Notes: generated from the letters alone by a model not told the origin. DNA of 64,000 bases from Delftia sp. PS-11 (GCF_029870285.1 NZ_JACSYA010000009.1:1-64000), one strand, 5' to 3'; positions 33,549 through 53,200 are shown, counted from the first letter of the stretch. A program made the numbers and translations.

Positions 33549-34271
33549 ATGCAGCAGGGACGCGGTCTGGAGGTATGGCATGTCAATCTTGAAAGGCATA
33601 GGCAGACCGCCGGATTGATGGATCTGCTCGACGAACGCGAACGCGCCCAGGCCGCCCGGTTTCGTTTCCCGCACCTGGCCGATGCCTATGTGGTGGCGCA
33701 TGCCGCCTTGCGGTCGATACTGGCGCGCTGGACTGCGCAGCGGCCCCAGGAGCTGGCATTCGAATACAACGACTTCGGCAAGCCCCGCATTGCCGCCGGA
33801 GACGCGCCGGTGTTCAGCCTGTCCCATACCCAGGGCGCCGCACTGTGCGCGGTCGCGCCCAGCGGCGAAATCGGCGTGGACATCGAGCGCCAGCGCCCGC
33901 TGGCGCACGAGGATCTGGTGGCGCGGTTTTTCTCGCCTGCGGAAATCCGCCAGTTCGGCGCATTGGCACCCGCATCGCGCGAGGCGGGCTTTTTTGCCGG
34001 CTGGACCCGCAAGGAGGCCTACATCAAGGCCAAGGGCCTGGGCCTGAGCATTCCCCTGAACAGTTTTTCCGTTGATCTGGCACCCGCGCCCGAGCCTGCG
34101 CTGTATGCCAGCGACTGGAATGCGCAAGATACGGCGCGGTTCCGTCTCTGGGACCTGGCGGCAGGCGCCGGATACAGCGCCGCGCTGGCCTATAGCGGCC
34201 CGTGCGGCGGCCCTCCGATGCGCCATGAGTGGCTGCCGGATTCGAACCCTGTGCGTGGCGGGAAAGGTTGA
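33549..34271 (+). CDS. 4'-phosphopantetheinyl transferase, Sfp type
   Basis: 240 residues. Sfp-family motifs are clear: NDFGKPRI, FSLSHTQGAALCAV, the Mg2+-binding IGVDIERQRP, and WTRKEAYIKAKGLGLSIPL. It moves phosphopantetheine from CoA to the active Ser of carrier domains and would activate the NRPS/PKS carriers of this cluster. Its length is normal; the last 25 residues are Gly/Pro-rich and less conserved. It is followed eight bases later by the first PKS gene. Confidence 0.95.
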   Translation: MQQGRGLEVWHVNLERHRQTAGLMDLLDERERAQAARFRFPHLADAYVVAHAALRSILARWTAQRPQELAFEYNDFGKPRIAAGDAPVFSLSHTQGAALCAVAPSGEIGVDIERQRPLAHEDLVARFFSPAEIRQFGALAPASREAGFFAGWTRKEAYIKAKGLGLSIPLNSFSVDLAPAPEPALYASDWNAQDTARFRLWDLAAGAGYSAALAYSGPCGGPPMRHEWLPDSNPVRGGKG

Positions 34272-34279
34272 GCAGAAAA

Positions 34280-41674
<7,395 letters not shown>

Positions 41675-41680
41675 AGAGAC

Positions 41681-44600
41681 ATGAGCGAAGCTCCGATCGA
41701 CTACCGCGGCCTGATGAACCGGGCCTTGCTGGAAATACGGGACCTGAAGGCCCGCCTGGCCCGCCAGGAGGCGCAACAGGCCGAGCCCATCGCCATCGTG
41801 GGCATGGCCTGCCGCTTTCCGGGCTCGGCCAACAGTGCCCAGGCCTATTGGGACTTGCTGCGCAACGGCGTGGACGCGATCAGCGAGGTGCCCGCCCAGC
41901 GCTGGGATCTGTCGCAACTGCACGATGCGGACAACGCGGCGCCAGGCAAGATGTGCAGCCGTTTCGGCGGCTTCATCGACGATGTGGATGCTTTCGATGC
42001 GGCCTTCTTCGGCATTTCGCCGCGCGAGGCCGAGAGCATGGACCCGCACCAGCGCGTGCTGCTGGAGGTCTGCTGGGAGGCGCTGGAGCATGCCAACCTC
42101 CTGCCCGACAGCCTGTTCGGCGGCAACACCGGGGTGTACATCGGTGTCAGCAGCATGGACCAGGTGATTCAGCGCATGGGCGAGGCGCCGCTTGCCGACA
42201 TCGGCCCCTACCATGGCACGGGCTGCGCGATGGCGCCGATTGCCGGGCGGGTGTCCTATGTCTTCGGGCTCAACGGCCCGAGCTTCGTGGTCGATACCGC
42301 CTGCTCCTCGTCGCTGCTGTCGCTGCATCTGGCTGCCGAGGGACTGCGCCGGCGCGAATGCGACGCGGCCTTGGCCGGCGGGGTGCATCTGCTGTTCCAC
42401 CCCGGCTATTCGGTGGCCTTCAGCAAGGCCGGCATGCTGGCGCCCGATGGCCGCTGCAAGACCTTTGATGCCTCCGCCAACGGCTATGTGCGCGGCGAAG
42501 GCTGCGGCGTGGTGGTGCTCAAACGGCTGTCTGACGCCCTGCGCGACGGCGACGCCATCGTGGCGCTGCTGCGCGGCTCGGCCGTGAACCAGGATGGCGC
42601 CAGCGGCGGGCTGACCGTGCCCAGCGGCCCCTCGCAGGAGCAGGTGCTGCGCCAGGCCCTGGCCCGCGCCGGGCTGCAGCCCGAGCAGGTGTCCTATGTC
42701 GAGGCCCATGGCACCGGCACCCCGCTGGGCGACCCGATCGAGATCGGCGCCCTGAGCCAGGTCTACCGCCAGCCGCTGCTGGTCGGCTCGGTCAAGGCCA
42801 ACATCGGCCATCTGGAGGCCAGCGCCGGCATTGCCAGCGTGATGAAGGTGGCGCTGGCCCTGCAGCACCGGCAGATTCCGCCGCAGCTGCACCTTCGCCA
42901 GCCCAATCCCATGATCCGCTGGAATGACATCGCGGTGCGCGTGCCCACCGAACTGAGCCCCTGGCCCCGGCCGGACCAGGGCGAGGCGGTGGCCGGCATC
43001 AGCGCCTTCGGCTTCAGTGGCACCAATGTGCACATGCTGCTGTCGGCGCCGCCCCCGGCCAACGAGGCCGGCGCGCCTGCGGCGGCCGAGGGCCAGGAGG
43101 GGGCGCAGCCACGCCTGCTGGTGCTGTCGGCCCGCACCCTGCCGGCGCTGCGCAGCCTGGCCCAGCGCTGGGCCGAGGGGCCGCTGCGCCAGCCGCAGCT
43201 GGATCTTGAGCAGGCCTGCGCCCTGGCGGCACGCTGCCGCACGCCGTTTGCGCAGCGCCTGAGCCTGGTGGCAGACAGCGTGGACCAGGCGCGCGCGGCG
43301 CTCGATGAGTTCGCCGCGCATGGCGAGGCCGCCGGGGTGCGGCTCGGCCAGGCGCAGGGCGCACGGCCCCAGGTGGCGTTTCTGTTCACCGGCCAGGGCT
43401 CGCAGTACGTGAACATGGGGCGTGACCTGTACACCCATGAGCCGGTGTTCCGCGCCGCCCTGGATGAGTGCGACCGCCTGCTGCAGCCCGAACTGGGCGA
43501 GTCGCTGACGGCGCTGATCTATCCGGAGCCTGCGGACCAGCCGCGCTGCGCAGCCCGGCTCGATGGCACGGGCCTGGCCCAGCCGGCCCTGTTTGCGCTG
43601 GGCTATGCCCTGGCCCAGCTGTGGCAGGCGCGCGGCATCCGGCCTGCGGCGCTGCTGGGGCACAGCGTGGGCGAATATGTGGCCGCGCATCTGGCGGGCG
43701 TTTTTTCGCTGGCCGACGGCCTGCGCCTGATCGCCGCGCGCGGCCGCCTGATGCAGGCCCTGCCCGCTGGCGGGGCGATGGCCGCGCTGCTGTGCGACCC
43801 GGCCCAGGTGCAGGCGCTGCTGCAGCGCTACGAAGGCACGCTGTCCGTGGCCGCATACAACGGGCCGCGCAACACGGTGGTTTCGGGCCCTGCCGGGGCC
43901 TTGGACGCCTTGCTGCAGCAGGCCGCAGCCCAGGGCATAGAGGCGCGCCGCCTGGTGGTGTCGCACGCCTTTCACTCGGCGCTCATGGAGCCCATGCTGG
44001 CGCAGTTCCGCGCGGTGGCGCAAAGCATCCGCTACAGCGCTCCCCAGTTGCCGCTGATCTCCAATGTCACCGCCGATGTGCTGGGCGCGGGCATGGCCTC
44101 GGCGGACTACTGGGTGCGCCATGTGCGCGAGCCGGTCCGCTTCGCGGCGAGCCTGCAGACACTGCACAGCCTGGGCCCGCGCTGCTGGCTGGAGCTGGGC
44201 CCCTCGGCCACCCTGACCGACATGGCCCGCCACTGCGTGGACCCGGCGGGGCTGGGCCTGCTGGCCAGCCTGCGCAAGGACCAGCCTGCGCGCGACACCG
44301 TGCTGAGCGCTCTGGGCGGCCTCTGGGTCCATGGCGCCATGCCCGACTGGGCCGCGCTGTACCCACGGCTGCAGCGCGACCTGCGGCTGCCGGCCTATCC
44401 GTTTGCGCGCCGCTCCTTCTGGCCTGCCGCCTCCCAGTTGCAGGCCCCGCGCAACGGACTGCGCGGCCTGAGCGCACTGAACCAGCCTTTGCTGGCACGG
44501 CGCTTTCGCAATGCGGCCCAAGGCGATACGCTGTTCGAGACCGTGTACTCGCTGCAGTCCATGCCCTTCCTGGACGACCACCGGGTCTTCGGCAAGCTGG

Positions 44601-47245
44601 TGGTGTCGGGCGCATCGCAGCTGTCCATGGTGCTGTCGGCTGCGGCGTTGACCGATGGCATCGGCGCGGCCTGCAGCCTGAGCGAAGTGCTGTTTCCCGC
44701 TGCCCTGGTGGTGCCCGAGGAGGGCGAGCAGGCGGTGCAGCTGGTGATCGGCGCCCCGGGCCCCGATGGCTCGGCCAGCTTCCGTCTGGTGGGCGTGAGC
44801 CAGGAGGGCGCTCCGGTGCAGCTGCATGCCAGGGGCCGCATCGCGGCCGTGGCGGCCACAGCTGGCGAACCTGCCGATCTGCGGGCGGTCTGGGAGCGCT
44901 GCGGCGAGACCATCGATGTGCAGTCGGTGTATGCCCTGCAGCGCGAACGCCATATCGTCGTGGGCCCCGACTACCAATGGCTGCGCGCCCTGCGGCGCGG
45001 CCAGGGCGAGGTCATCGCCAGCCTGGGCGCGCCCGCCTCGCTGGCGCCGCGCCTGGGAGATTATTCGCTGCACCCGGGACTGATCGACTCATGCTTCGGT
45101 GCCCTGGTGATGGCCCAGCCCATGCAGGTGGCCGAGAGCTTCATCCCCTTTGGCGTGGAGGCGCTGCATTTCCATGCCCCAGGGCCGCAAGGCCCGCTGC
45201 TGGCCCATGCCGTGATGCGCCACCATGATGCCCGCCGGCTGGTCGGCGACATCCACCTCTACACCGAGGACGGCCGGCCGGTGGCGACGCTCATCGGGCT
45301 GGAGGGCCGCAGCGCCAGCCAGTCCGCCTTGCTGGCCACCGGCGCCGAGCCGCTGGCGGCGCCTGCGCTCTACCAGCTGGACTGGCAGCCCCTGGCCGCC
45401 CCGGCGGGGGCCGCCCCAGCGGGGGCCGCCCCCACCGGGGTGGTCACAGGCCCTTGCCTGATTTTCGGCGATGGCCTGGGCCTGGGCGACGCCCTGGCCG
45501 CCAGGCTGCGCCAGACCGGCGTGGCGGTGAACCTGGTCCGCCTGCAGCCCGATGTCCAGGATCTGCAGCCGGCCGGATCACAGCAGTGGGCGCTGAACCC
45601 CGGCTCGGCCACGGCCATGCGGCAATTGCTGCAGGAATGCGCCAGCCCCGCCTCGGTGATCTACCTCTGGGGCCTGGACGGCCAGCCCGATCCCGTCCGG
45701 TTTGCGGACACGGCAGGCGCCGCCGCGCTGCAGCTGTTGCAGGCATTGCCCGCGCCAGCCCGGCTGTGGCTGGTCAGCCGTGGCTGCCAGTCGGTCCATG
45801 ACGATGCCGAACTGCAGGCGCCGCAGCAGGCCCTGCTGTGGGGCCTGGGCCAGACGGCTGCGGCCGAGCGCCCCGAGCTGGACTGCATCTGCCTGGACCT
45901 GCAGCCCGGTGCCGATCTGGAGCACAGCTGCGCCGACCTGCTGGCCGCCATGGCGCAGGAGCCGCAGGAGCGGCGTCTGGCGGTGCGCTCGGGCCGTGTG
46001 CATGTGGCCCGCCTGCAGCGCCTGCCCGATACGGCGCCCCTGCCGGCCGCCATGCCCCCGGGCGGCACCTGCCTCATCACCGGCGCCAGCGGCGCGCTGG
46101 GACAGGCGCTGGCACGCTGGCTGGCACGCCAGGGCCAGCGCCACCTGGATCTGCTGTCGCGCGGCCCGCTGGAGCCGGCCTTCCTGGATGAGCTGGCTGC
46201 CCTGGGCGCCAGCGTGCAGTGCCACCAGGCCGATGTGGCCGACCTGCCGGCCCTGACGGCGGTGCTGGCCCGCATCCGCCACGGCGCGGCCCCGCTGCAA
46301 GGGGTGTTCCACCTGGCCGGGCAGCTCGATAACGCGGTGCTCGACGGCCTGGACCCCCGCCGCTTCGCCCAGGCCCAGGCCGCCAAGGCGCAGGGCGCAT
46401 GGCATCTGCATGGCCTGACGCGCGACATGGCGCTGCCGTGTTTCGTGCTGTTTTCCTCGGTGGCTTCCCTGCTGGACGAGGCGGGCCAGGCATCCTATGC
46501 ATCGGCCAACGCCTTCCTGGATGCGCTGGCCCGCCACCGTCGCGGACTGGGCCTGGCCGGCCTGAGCCTGAACTGGGGCCCCTGGAGCGGCACAGGCATG
46601 GCCGCCCGCCTGCCGCAGGAGCAGCAGGACAGGCTGCAGGCGCTGGGCTTTGCCAGCCTGGACGCCCAGGCCGCGCTGGCGCTCATGGGCGGCCTGCTGG
46701 ACGGCCATGCGGGCGCCCAGGTCGGCGTGCTGGCCCTCGACTGGAGCCGCTACCTGGAGCAGCGCCCCGGCCGCCTGCTGCAATCGCTGCAGCCGCCCGC
46801 AGCCGCCCAGGCGGCGACAGCGGCGCTGCGCCAGCGGCTCGAAGAGGCCGCCGACGGGGCGCGCAAGCCCATGCTGACGGCCGCCTTGCTGAACCTGGTG
46901 AGCCAGGTGCTGCGCCTGCAGCCCGGCGAAGTGTCGCCGCGCCAGCGCCTCTTCGATCTGGGCGTGGACTCGCTGCTGGCCGTGGAGCTGAAGAACCGCC
47001 TGCAGGCGCTGCTCGGCCTGACGCTGAGCACCACGCTGCTGTTCGATTACCCGACCCTGGACAGCCTGTCCGACCACCTGCTGGCCCGGATTGCACCCGC
47101 TGCGCCGCTGGCCGAGCCCCCGGCGGCGGCCGATGGGGCCGGCGCAGCCGCCGATCTGGACGTGGATGTGGCGCAATTGTCGGAGGAGGCGGCGCAATCC
47201 CTGCTGCTGGCGCAACTCGAAAAACTGGAAGCCCGCCTGCCATGA
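41681..47245 (+). CDS. PKS module 2: KS-AT-DH-KR-ACP
   Basis: 1854 residues. The N-terminal helical docking segment (1-34) is followed by KS (Cys208 in DTACSSS), AT (Ser662 in GHSVGEY; HAFH, so malonyl), DH, KR (TGASGALG; ASYASANAF) and ACP (Ser1764 in GVDSLLAV). The DH has His967 in HRVFGKLVVS, where the usual final Pro is Ser. In its second motif, GLIDSCFGAL, the usual Gln or His after the Asp is Gly. Dehydration may therefore be slow or absent, leaving a hydroxyl. A short Pro/Ala/Gly repeat lies near 45400-45440, between DH and KR. It starts six bases after the first PKS and overlaps the third by four bases (ATGA). Confidence 0.94.
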   Translation: MSEAPIDYRGLMNRALLEIRDLKARLARQEAQQAEPIAIVGMACRFPGSANSAQAYWDLLRNGVDAISEVPAQRWDLSQLHDADNAAPGKMCSRFGGFIDDVDAFDAAFFGISPREAESMDPHQRVLLEVCWEALEHANLLPDSLFGGNTGVYIGVSSMDQVIQRMGEAPLADIGPYHGTGCAMAPIAGRVSYVFGLNGPSFVVDTACSSSLLSLHLAAEGLRRRECDAALAGGVHLLFHPGYSVAFSKAGMLAPDGRCKTFDASANGYVRGEGCGVVVLKRLSDALRDGDAIVALLRGSAVNQDGASGGLTVPSGPSQEQVLRQALARAGLQPEQVSYVEAHGTGTPLGDPIEIGALSQVYRQPLLVGSVKANIGHLEASAGIASVMKVALALQHRQIPPQLHLRQPNPMIRWNDIAVRVPTELSPWPRPDQGEAVAGISAFGFSGTNVHMLLSAPPPANEAGAPAAAEGQEGAQPRLLVLSARTLPALRSLAQRWAEGPLRQPQLDLEQACALAARCRTPFAQRLSLVADSVDQARAALDEFAAHGEAAGVRLGQAQGARPQVAFLFTGQGSQYVNMGRDLYTHEPVFRAALDECDRLLQPELGESLTALIYPEPADQPRCAARLDGTGLAQPALFALGYALAQLWQARGIRPAALLGHSVGEYVAAHLAGVFSLADGLRLIAARGRLMQALPAGGAMAALLCDPAQVQALLQRYEGTLSVAAYNGPRNTVVSGPAGALDALLQQAAAQGIEARRLVVSHAFHSALMEPMLAQFRAVAQSIRYSAPQLPLISNVTADVLGAGMASADYWVRHVREPVRFAASLQTLHSLGPRCWLELGPSATLTDMARHCVDPAGLGLLASLRKDQPARDTVLSALGGLWVHGAMPDWAALYPRLQRDLRLPAYPFARRSFWPAASQLQAPRNGLRGLSALNQPLLARRFRNAAQGDTLFETVYSLQSMPFLDDHRVFGKLVVSGASQLSMVLSAAALTDGIGAACSLSEVLFPAALVVPEEGEQAVQLVIGAPGPDGSASFRLVGVSQEGAPVQLHARGRIAAVAATAGEPADLRAVWERCGETIDVQSVYALQRERHIVVGPDYQWLRALRRGQGEVIASLGAPASLAPRLGDYSLHPGLIDSCFGALVMAQPMQVAESFIPFGVEALHFHAPGPQGPLLAHAVMRHHDARRLVGDIHLYTEDGRPVATLIGLEGRSASQSALLATGAEPLAAPALYQLDWQPLAAPAGAAPAGAAPTGVVTGPCLIFGDGLGLGDALAARLRQTGVAVNLVRLQPDVQDLQPAGSQQWALNPGSATAMRQLLQECASPASVIYLWGLDGQPDPVRFADTAGAAALQLLQALPAPARLWLVSRGCQSVHDDAELQAPQQALLWGLGQTAAAERPELDCICLDLQPGADLEHSCADLLAAMAQEPQERRLAVRSGRVHVARLQRLPDTAPLPAAMPPGGTCLITGASGALGQALARWLARQGQRHLDLLSRGPLEPAFLDELAALGASVQCHQADVADLPALTAVLARIRHGAAPLQGVFHLAGQLDNAVLDGLDPRRFAQAQAAKAQGAWHLHGLTRDMALPCFVLFSSVASLLDEAGQASYASANAFLDALARHRRGLGLAGLSLNWGPWSGTGMAARLPQEQQDRLQALGFASLDAQAALALMGGLLDGHAGAQVGVLALDWSRYLEQRPGRLLQSLQPPAAAQAATAALRQRLEEAADGARKPMLTAALLNLVSQVLRLQPGEVSPRQRLFDLGVDSLLAVELKNRLQALLGLTLSTTLLFDYPTLDSLSDHLLARIAPAAPLAEPPAAADGAGAAADLDVDVAQLSEEAAQSLLLAQLEKLEARLP

Positions 47246-50200
47246 ATACTCCCGATCTTTCCGCCACCAAGCGCGCGCTCGCGGCCATCAAGGGCCTGCA
47301 GGACCGTATCGATGCGATGGAGCAGGAGCGCTGCGAGCCGATCGCCGTGATCGGCATGTCCTGCCGCTTTCCCGGCGGCGCCGACAGCCCCGAAGCCTAT
47401 TGGGAGCTGCTGCGCCAGGGCCGGGATGCGACCTGCGAGCTGCCGCCAGGGCGCTGGGACATGGACTCCAGCTACGACAGCGATCCCGATGCGCCCGGCA
47501 AGAGCTATGTGCGGCGCGGCGGCTTTTTGCAGGAGGTCGATGCCTTCGATCCTCAGCTGTTCGGCATCGCGCCGCGCGAGGCGGCCATGATCGACCCCCA
47601 GCACCGGCTGGTGCTGGAGCTGGCCTGGGAGGCGCTCGAACAGGCGAATCTGGCTGCCGACCGGCTCCAGGGCAGCCAGACCGGCGTCTTCCTTGGCATC
47701 TCGAACCCCGAGTACGGCGCCCATCTGCTGTGGTCGGGCGATCCGCGCCGCATCAATGCCTATTCGGGCACGGGCGGCTCCCTGGGCGTCGCGGCGGGCC
47801 GCCTGTCCTATCTGCTGGGCCTGACCGGCCCCAGCCTGATTGTCGATACCGCCTGCTCCTCCTCGCTGGTGAGCACCCATCTGGCCTGCCAGAGCCTGCG
47901 CCAGCGCGAATGCGAACTGGCCCTGGCCGGCGGGGTGAACCTGATCTTCGGGCCGGAGACCTTTGTCAACTTCTCCAAGGCCAGGATGCTGTCGCCCGAC
48001 GGGCGCTGCAAGACCTATGACGCCTCGGCGAACGGCTATGCGCGGGGCGAGGGCGGTGGCCTGCTGGTGCTCAAGCGCCTGTCCGATGCGCTGCGCGACG
48101 GCGACCGCATCATCGGCCTGATCCGGGGCTCCGCCGTGAACCAGGACGGTCCCAGCGGCGGACTGACCGTGCCCAACGGCCCGGCGCAGACGCGGGTGAT
48201 CCGCCAGGCGCTGGAATTCGCGCGGGTGCGCCCGGCCCAGGTGGGCTATGTGGAGGCGCACGGCACGGGCACGGCGCTGGGCGACCCGATCGAGATGCGG
48301 GCGCTGTGCAGCGCCTATGCCGAGGGACGCGATCAGGCCCATCCACTGCTGGTCGGCTCGGTGAAAACCAACATCGGTCACCTGGAGTCGGCCGCCGGCA
48401 TTGCCGGCCTGATCAAGGCGCTGCTCGTGCTGCAGCACGGCCAGGTGCCGCCGCATCTGCATTTCAGCCAGCCCTCGCCCTACATCCCCTGGTCGGAGCT
48501 GCCCGTGAAGGTGCCGACGGCACTGCAGGACTGGCGCGAGGACCAGCGCTATGCCGGGGTCAGCGCCTTCAGCTTCAGCGGCACCAATGCCCATGTGGTG
48601 CTGAGCAATCCGGCGCAGGCATTGCGCTCACCGCCGCCGGCCGGACCCCGCTGGCGGCTGCTGCCGCTGTCGGCCGCCAGCGATGGCGCGCTCGATGCCC
48701 TGGCCGCCAGCTGGCGCGCCAGCCTGGCGCAGGGCCAGCTGTCCGATCCGGCGCTGCCCTGGTCCGAGGTCGCCCGCACCGCCGCCCTGGGCCGCTCCCA
48801 TCTGCCGCACCGCCTGGCCGTGCCCTGCGACGGCGCCGCTGCCATGGCGCAGCGGCTGGCCCCCGAGGCCGTGCACAGCCTGCCGCGTGCCCGTGCCGGT
48901 GCGGGCGGCGCCGGCCGCATTGCCTTCCTTTTCACCGGCCAGGGCAGCCAGTACCACGGCATGGCGCAGGAGCTGTACCGCGAGTCGCCGGTGTTCCGGG
49001 CGGCCTTCGATGAATGCGATGCGCTGCTGCGCCCGCGCATCGGCCATTCGCTGCAGGAGCTGATCTACGGCGAAGCGCACCAGGATGGCCAGACCCTGAA
49101 CCTCACCTCGGTCACGCAGCCCGTGCTGTTCGCCATCCAGTATGCGCTGCTGCAGCTGTGGGCTTCATGGGGCGTGCGCCCCGACGCCGTGCTGGGCCAC
49201 AGCGTGGGCGAATTCGCCGCTGCCTGCGCGGCCGGCGTGCTGACGCTGCCCGACGCCATCGGCCTCATCGCCGAGCGCGGACACCTCATGCAGGCCCAGT
49301 GCGAACCCGGCGCCATGGCCTCGCTGCCGATGAGCGAGGCGGATGTGCTGCGCGTGATCCGGCCCTGGTCGGGCGAGGTGGCCGTGGCCACGCTCAACGG
49401 CCCGGCCAATGTGGTGGTGTCCAGCAACCCGCTGGCGCTGGCGGCCCTGTCGGAAGGGCTGGCGGCGGCAGGCATCGATGTGCGCCGCCTGCCGGTATCG
49501 CATGCCTTTCACTCGCCCATGATGGCGCCCATGCTGGCGCCCTTCACCGTGGCGGCCCGGGCCATCCGCTACCGTCCCGCCACCATGCCGGTCTACTCCA
49601 CCCTGAGCGGCAGGGCCAGCCAGAGCGAGCTGTCCAGTGCCGACTATTGGGTGCGCCATGTCGAGGCCCCGGTGCGCTTTGACGAGGCGCTGCGCGCCAT
49701 GCTCAGCGACGGCTACCGGCTGTTCGTCGAAATCGGCCCCAAGCCCACGCTGTGCGCGCTGGGCCGCGACATCGCCCAGCATGTGGGCGAGGAGCTTGCG
49801 GCCTCCTGCGTCTGGCTGCCCAGCCTGCGGGCGGGCAAGCCGTGCTGGGCGACGATTCTGGACAGCGTGGGCCAGCTGTGGGTGCGCGGCGCGGACATCG
49901 ACTGGAACGCGCTCAACGGCGCCGGCGGCCAGCATGCGCCCCTGCCTAGCTACCCCTTCCAGCGCCGCCCGCATGGCATCGCCTGGCGGGCGGGCGAATC
50001 CCATCCCGGTCCGCAGTCCGGGCCATCGGCCCATCCGCTGCTCGGTGCCCTGCTGGACTCGCCGGCCTTGCCCCAAGGCACACGGGTGCATGCCGGCCTG
50101 CTCAGTCCGGAATCGTCCAGCCTGCTGGCCCACCACAGGATCTTCGACGAGGTGGTGCTGCCTGCAGCCGGCCATGCCGAAATGGCCCTGGCCGCCGCTG

Positions 50201-53200
50201 CGCAGGCCGGGCCGCCGGCGGGCGGCGGTGCCCTCGAAATCGAAGAGCTGAGCATCATGAGCGCGCTGGCGCTGCCCGAAGCCCGGCCCTCCGAGATCCA
50301 GCTGGTGCTGCGTGCCGCAGACGCCAATGCCTTCGAGATCCACAGCCGCCAGCCCGGCCAGGCCTGGCAGCTGCACAGCAGCGGCCGCGTATGCCGCAGC
50401 GCCGCAGTGCCGCCGGCCCGCATCGATCTGGCCGCCCTGCGCGCCGAATGCCCGGAGCCGGCGCCGACGGAGCTGTTCTACCAGCGCAGCCGGGCGCTGG
50501 GCATTGACCACGGCGAACATTTCCGCGCCCTCAAGGCCGTCTGGCGCGGCCCGGACCGTTTCCTGGGCCAGCTGCGCCTGCCCGATGAAGTGCAAAGCGG
50601 GGCCGATGCCTTTTGGCTGCACCCGGTGCTGCTGGATGCCGCATTCCAGATGGTCGGCCTGCCTCTGCTGGACCGTGGCGAGCCCTATCTGCCGGTCGGC
50701 CTGGGCCGGCTGCAGCGCTGGCGCAGCCCGGGCGTGGCGCTGTGGTGCCTGCTGCGGCTGCGCGATGCCGGCGGTGCCCTGGTCAGCGCCGACCTTGAGC
50801 TGTTTGACGACGCCGGAGAGGCGGTGGCCAGCGTGCAGGACCTGCGCTTTCAGCAGGTCAGCGCGCGCGCGCTGCAGCGACCCTCGGCGCGGGCCCAGGA
50901 TCTGTTCTACCAGCTCGACTGGGAGCCCAGCACCGCCTTTGCGCCCCAGGCTGAGTGGCTGCCCGGCGCTTCGGAGTTGGCTGACCGACTGGCCCCCGAG
51001 ATGGCCGACGCGGCGGCGGGCCTGGACTGGTACGGCGAGCTGTTTCCCCAGCTGGACCGGCTGGTGGCCGCCTATGCGCACCAGGCCCTGACGGCGCTGG
51101 GCCTGCCCTGGCAGCCTGGCACCAGTTTCTCGGCGGACGCATGGATGGCCCAGGCGCGCATTGTGCCGGCCCACCGCCGGCTGCTGCAGCGGCTGCTGCA
51201 CATCCTGTCCGAACAAGGGCTGCTGCTGCCCGCCGAAGGCGGGTGGACCATCGGCACCGCCATGCCGGCCGACCCGGCCATGCTGCGCGCCGAGCTGGGC
51301 CAGCGCTTTGGCGCCGCCGCAGCCGAGCTGGCCCTGGTGGAGCGCTGCGGCCAGGGCCTGGCCCAGGCGCTTGACGGCCGCATCCCCGGCCTGCAGCTGC
51401 TGTTTCCCGGCGGCGACACCAGCCTGGTCAGCCGCTTCTACAACGAGTCGCCGGGGCTGCAGGCGCTCAACCGGCTGCTGCGCCAGACCCTGGAGGCCCA
51501 GCTGCGGCAGCTGCCTGCCGCGCGCGGCCTGCGCATCCTGGAAATCGGCGCCGGCACGGGCAGCAGCACAAGGCATCTGCTGCCGGTCCTGCCCGAGGGC
51601 CGCTGCACCTATGCGTTCACCGACATATCGCCGGCATTCCTGACACGTGCGCGGGAGGAGTTCAAGGCCCATCCCCAGCTGGAATACCGGCTGCTCGACA
51701 TCGAGGCCGACCCGCAGGCCCAGGGCTTTGCCGCCGGCAGCTTCGACATCATCGTGGCGGCCAATGCGCTGCACGCCACACGCGATCTGGCCCAGACGCT
51801 GGGCCATGTCCACAGCCTGCTGGCGCCCGGCGGCAGCCTGCTGCTGCTCGAAGGCATGGGCCCCCAGCCCTGGCTGGACCTGAGCTTCGGCCTGACCGAA
51901 GGCTGGTGGCGCTTCGACGACCTGGCACTGCGCCCCAGCCATCCCCTGCTGCGCCCTGAGGGATGGCAGTCCGTGCTGCAGGCTTGCGGCTTCGATGCGA
52001 TGCAGGCCATAGGCCCCGACCGGGCCGCCGGCCGCGACCTGTGCCGCCAGTCCATTCTGGTGGCCACCAAAGCGCTGGCCGAAACGCCCGGCCACTGGCT
52101 GGTGCTGTCCGATCATGGCGGCATCGGGGACGCGGTTGCTGCCCAGGCCGGCCCGGGCTGCATCTGCCTGCCGGCCGGGCAGCCCCTGTCTGCCCCGCAG
52201 CTGCACCAGCTGCTGGACGAGAACCCGGGCCTGCGCGGCATCATCCACCTGCGCGGCCTGGACGCCAGTGCCCAGGCCCTGGACGCGGGCTGGCGCCCCC
52301 TGCTCGATCTGCTGCAGTCGCCTGCATTGCGCCGCCATGGCTCCGTGCCCCGCCTGCTGCTGGTGACCCGGGGCGCCGATGGCGCCGACCCGGCGCAGGC
52401 AGTGCTGTGGGGCATGGGACAGGTGGCGGCGGTGGAATACCCCGAGCTGCACTGCACCGTGCTGGACCTCGATCCGGCCGAAACCGACCCGGTCCGGTGC
52501 GCAGCCCAGGTCTGGCAGGAAGCCCGCAGCCAGGGCGATGCAGCGCTGCTGCGCCGTGGCGCGCAGCGCCTGGTGCCACGGCTGCAGAAAATGGCCTGGC
52601 CGCAGGCTGCGCAATCGGCACCGGCCATCCCCGTGTCGGACCAGCAGATGGTGCTGATCACCGGCGGGCTGGGCGACATCGGGCTGAGAACGGCGCGCTG
52701 GCTGGTCGAGTCGCGCGGCGTGCGCTGGCTCGCGCTGGCCGGACGCAGCGCGCCCTCGGCCCAGGCCCGCGCGCAGATCGCTGCGCTCGAAGCCCTGGGC
52801 GCACGGGTGCAGGTCCATCAGTGCGACCTCGCCGACGCGGCCCAGACCCGGGCGCTGCTGGCCCGGGTGACGGCCGAGCGGCCCCTGCAGGGCGTGATCC
52901 ATGCCGCCGGCCTGCTGGACGACGGCGTGCTGGCCGGCCTGTCGGCCGAGCGCTTTGCCGCCGTGCTGGCGCCCAAGACGCTGGGCGCCTGGAACCTGCA
53001 TGGCGCCTGCCAGGGCCTGCCGCTGGCGTTTTTCATCCTCTATTCATCGGCTGCATCGGTGCTGGCCCCGTCGGCGCAGGCCAACTACACGGCGGCCAAT
53101 GCCTTCCTCGATGCCCTGGGCCGGCACCGGCAAATGGCAGGCCTGCCGGCCATGGTGATCAACTGGGGCGCCTGGTCGGAGCTGGGCATGGTGGCGCGCC

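Noticed and set aside
34226..34255. tRNA-like string with TTCGAA in the last codons of the Sfp-type gene, as a tRNA or attachment site
   Set aside because: The bases flanking the would-be T-loop form only two of five stem pairs, and there is no cloverleaf, no anticodon arm and no acceptor stem.
46399..47241. N-terminal extension of PKS 3 in the same frame
   Set aside because: It lies entirely inside the KR-ACP region of PKS 2 in another frame. The ATG at 47242 starts a normal docking helix and KS.
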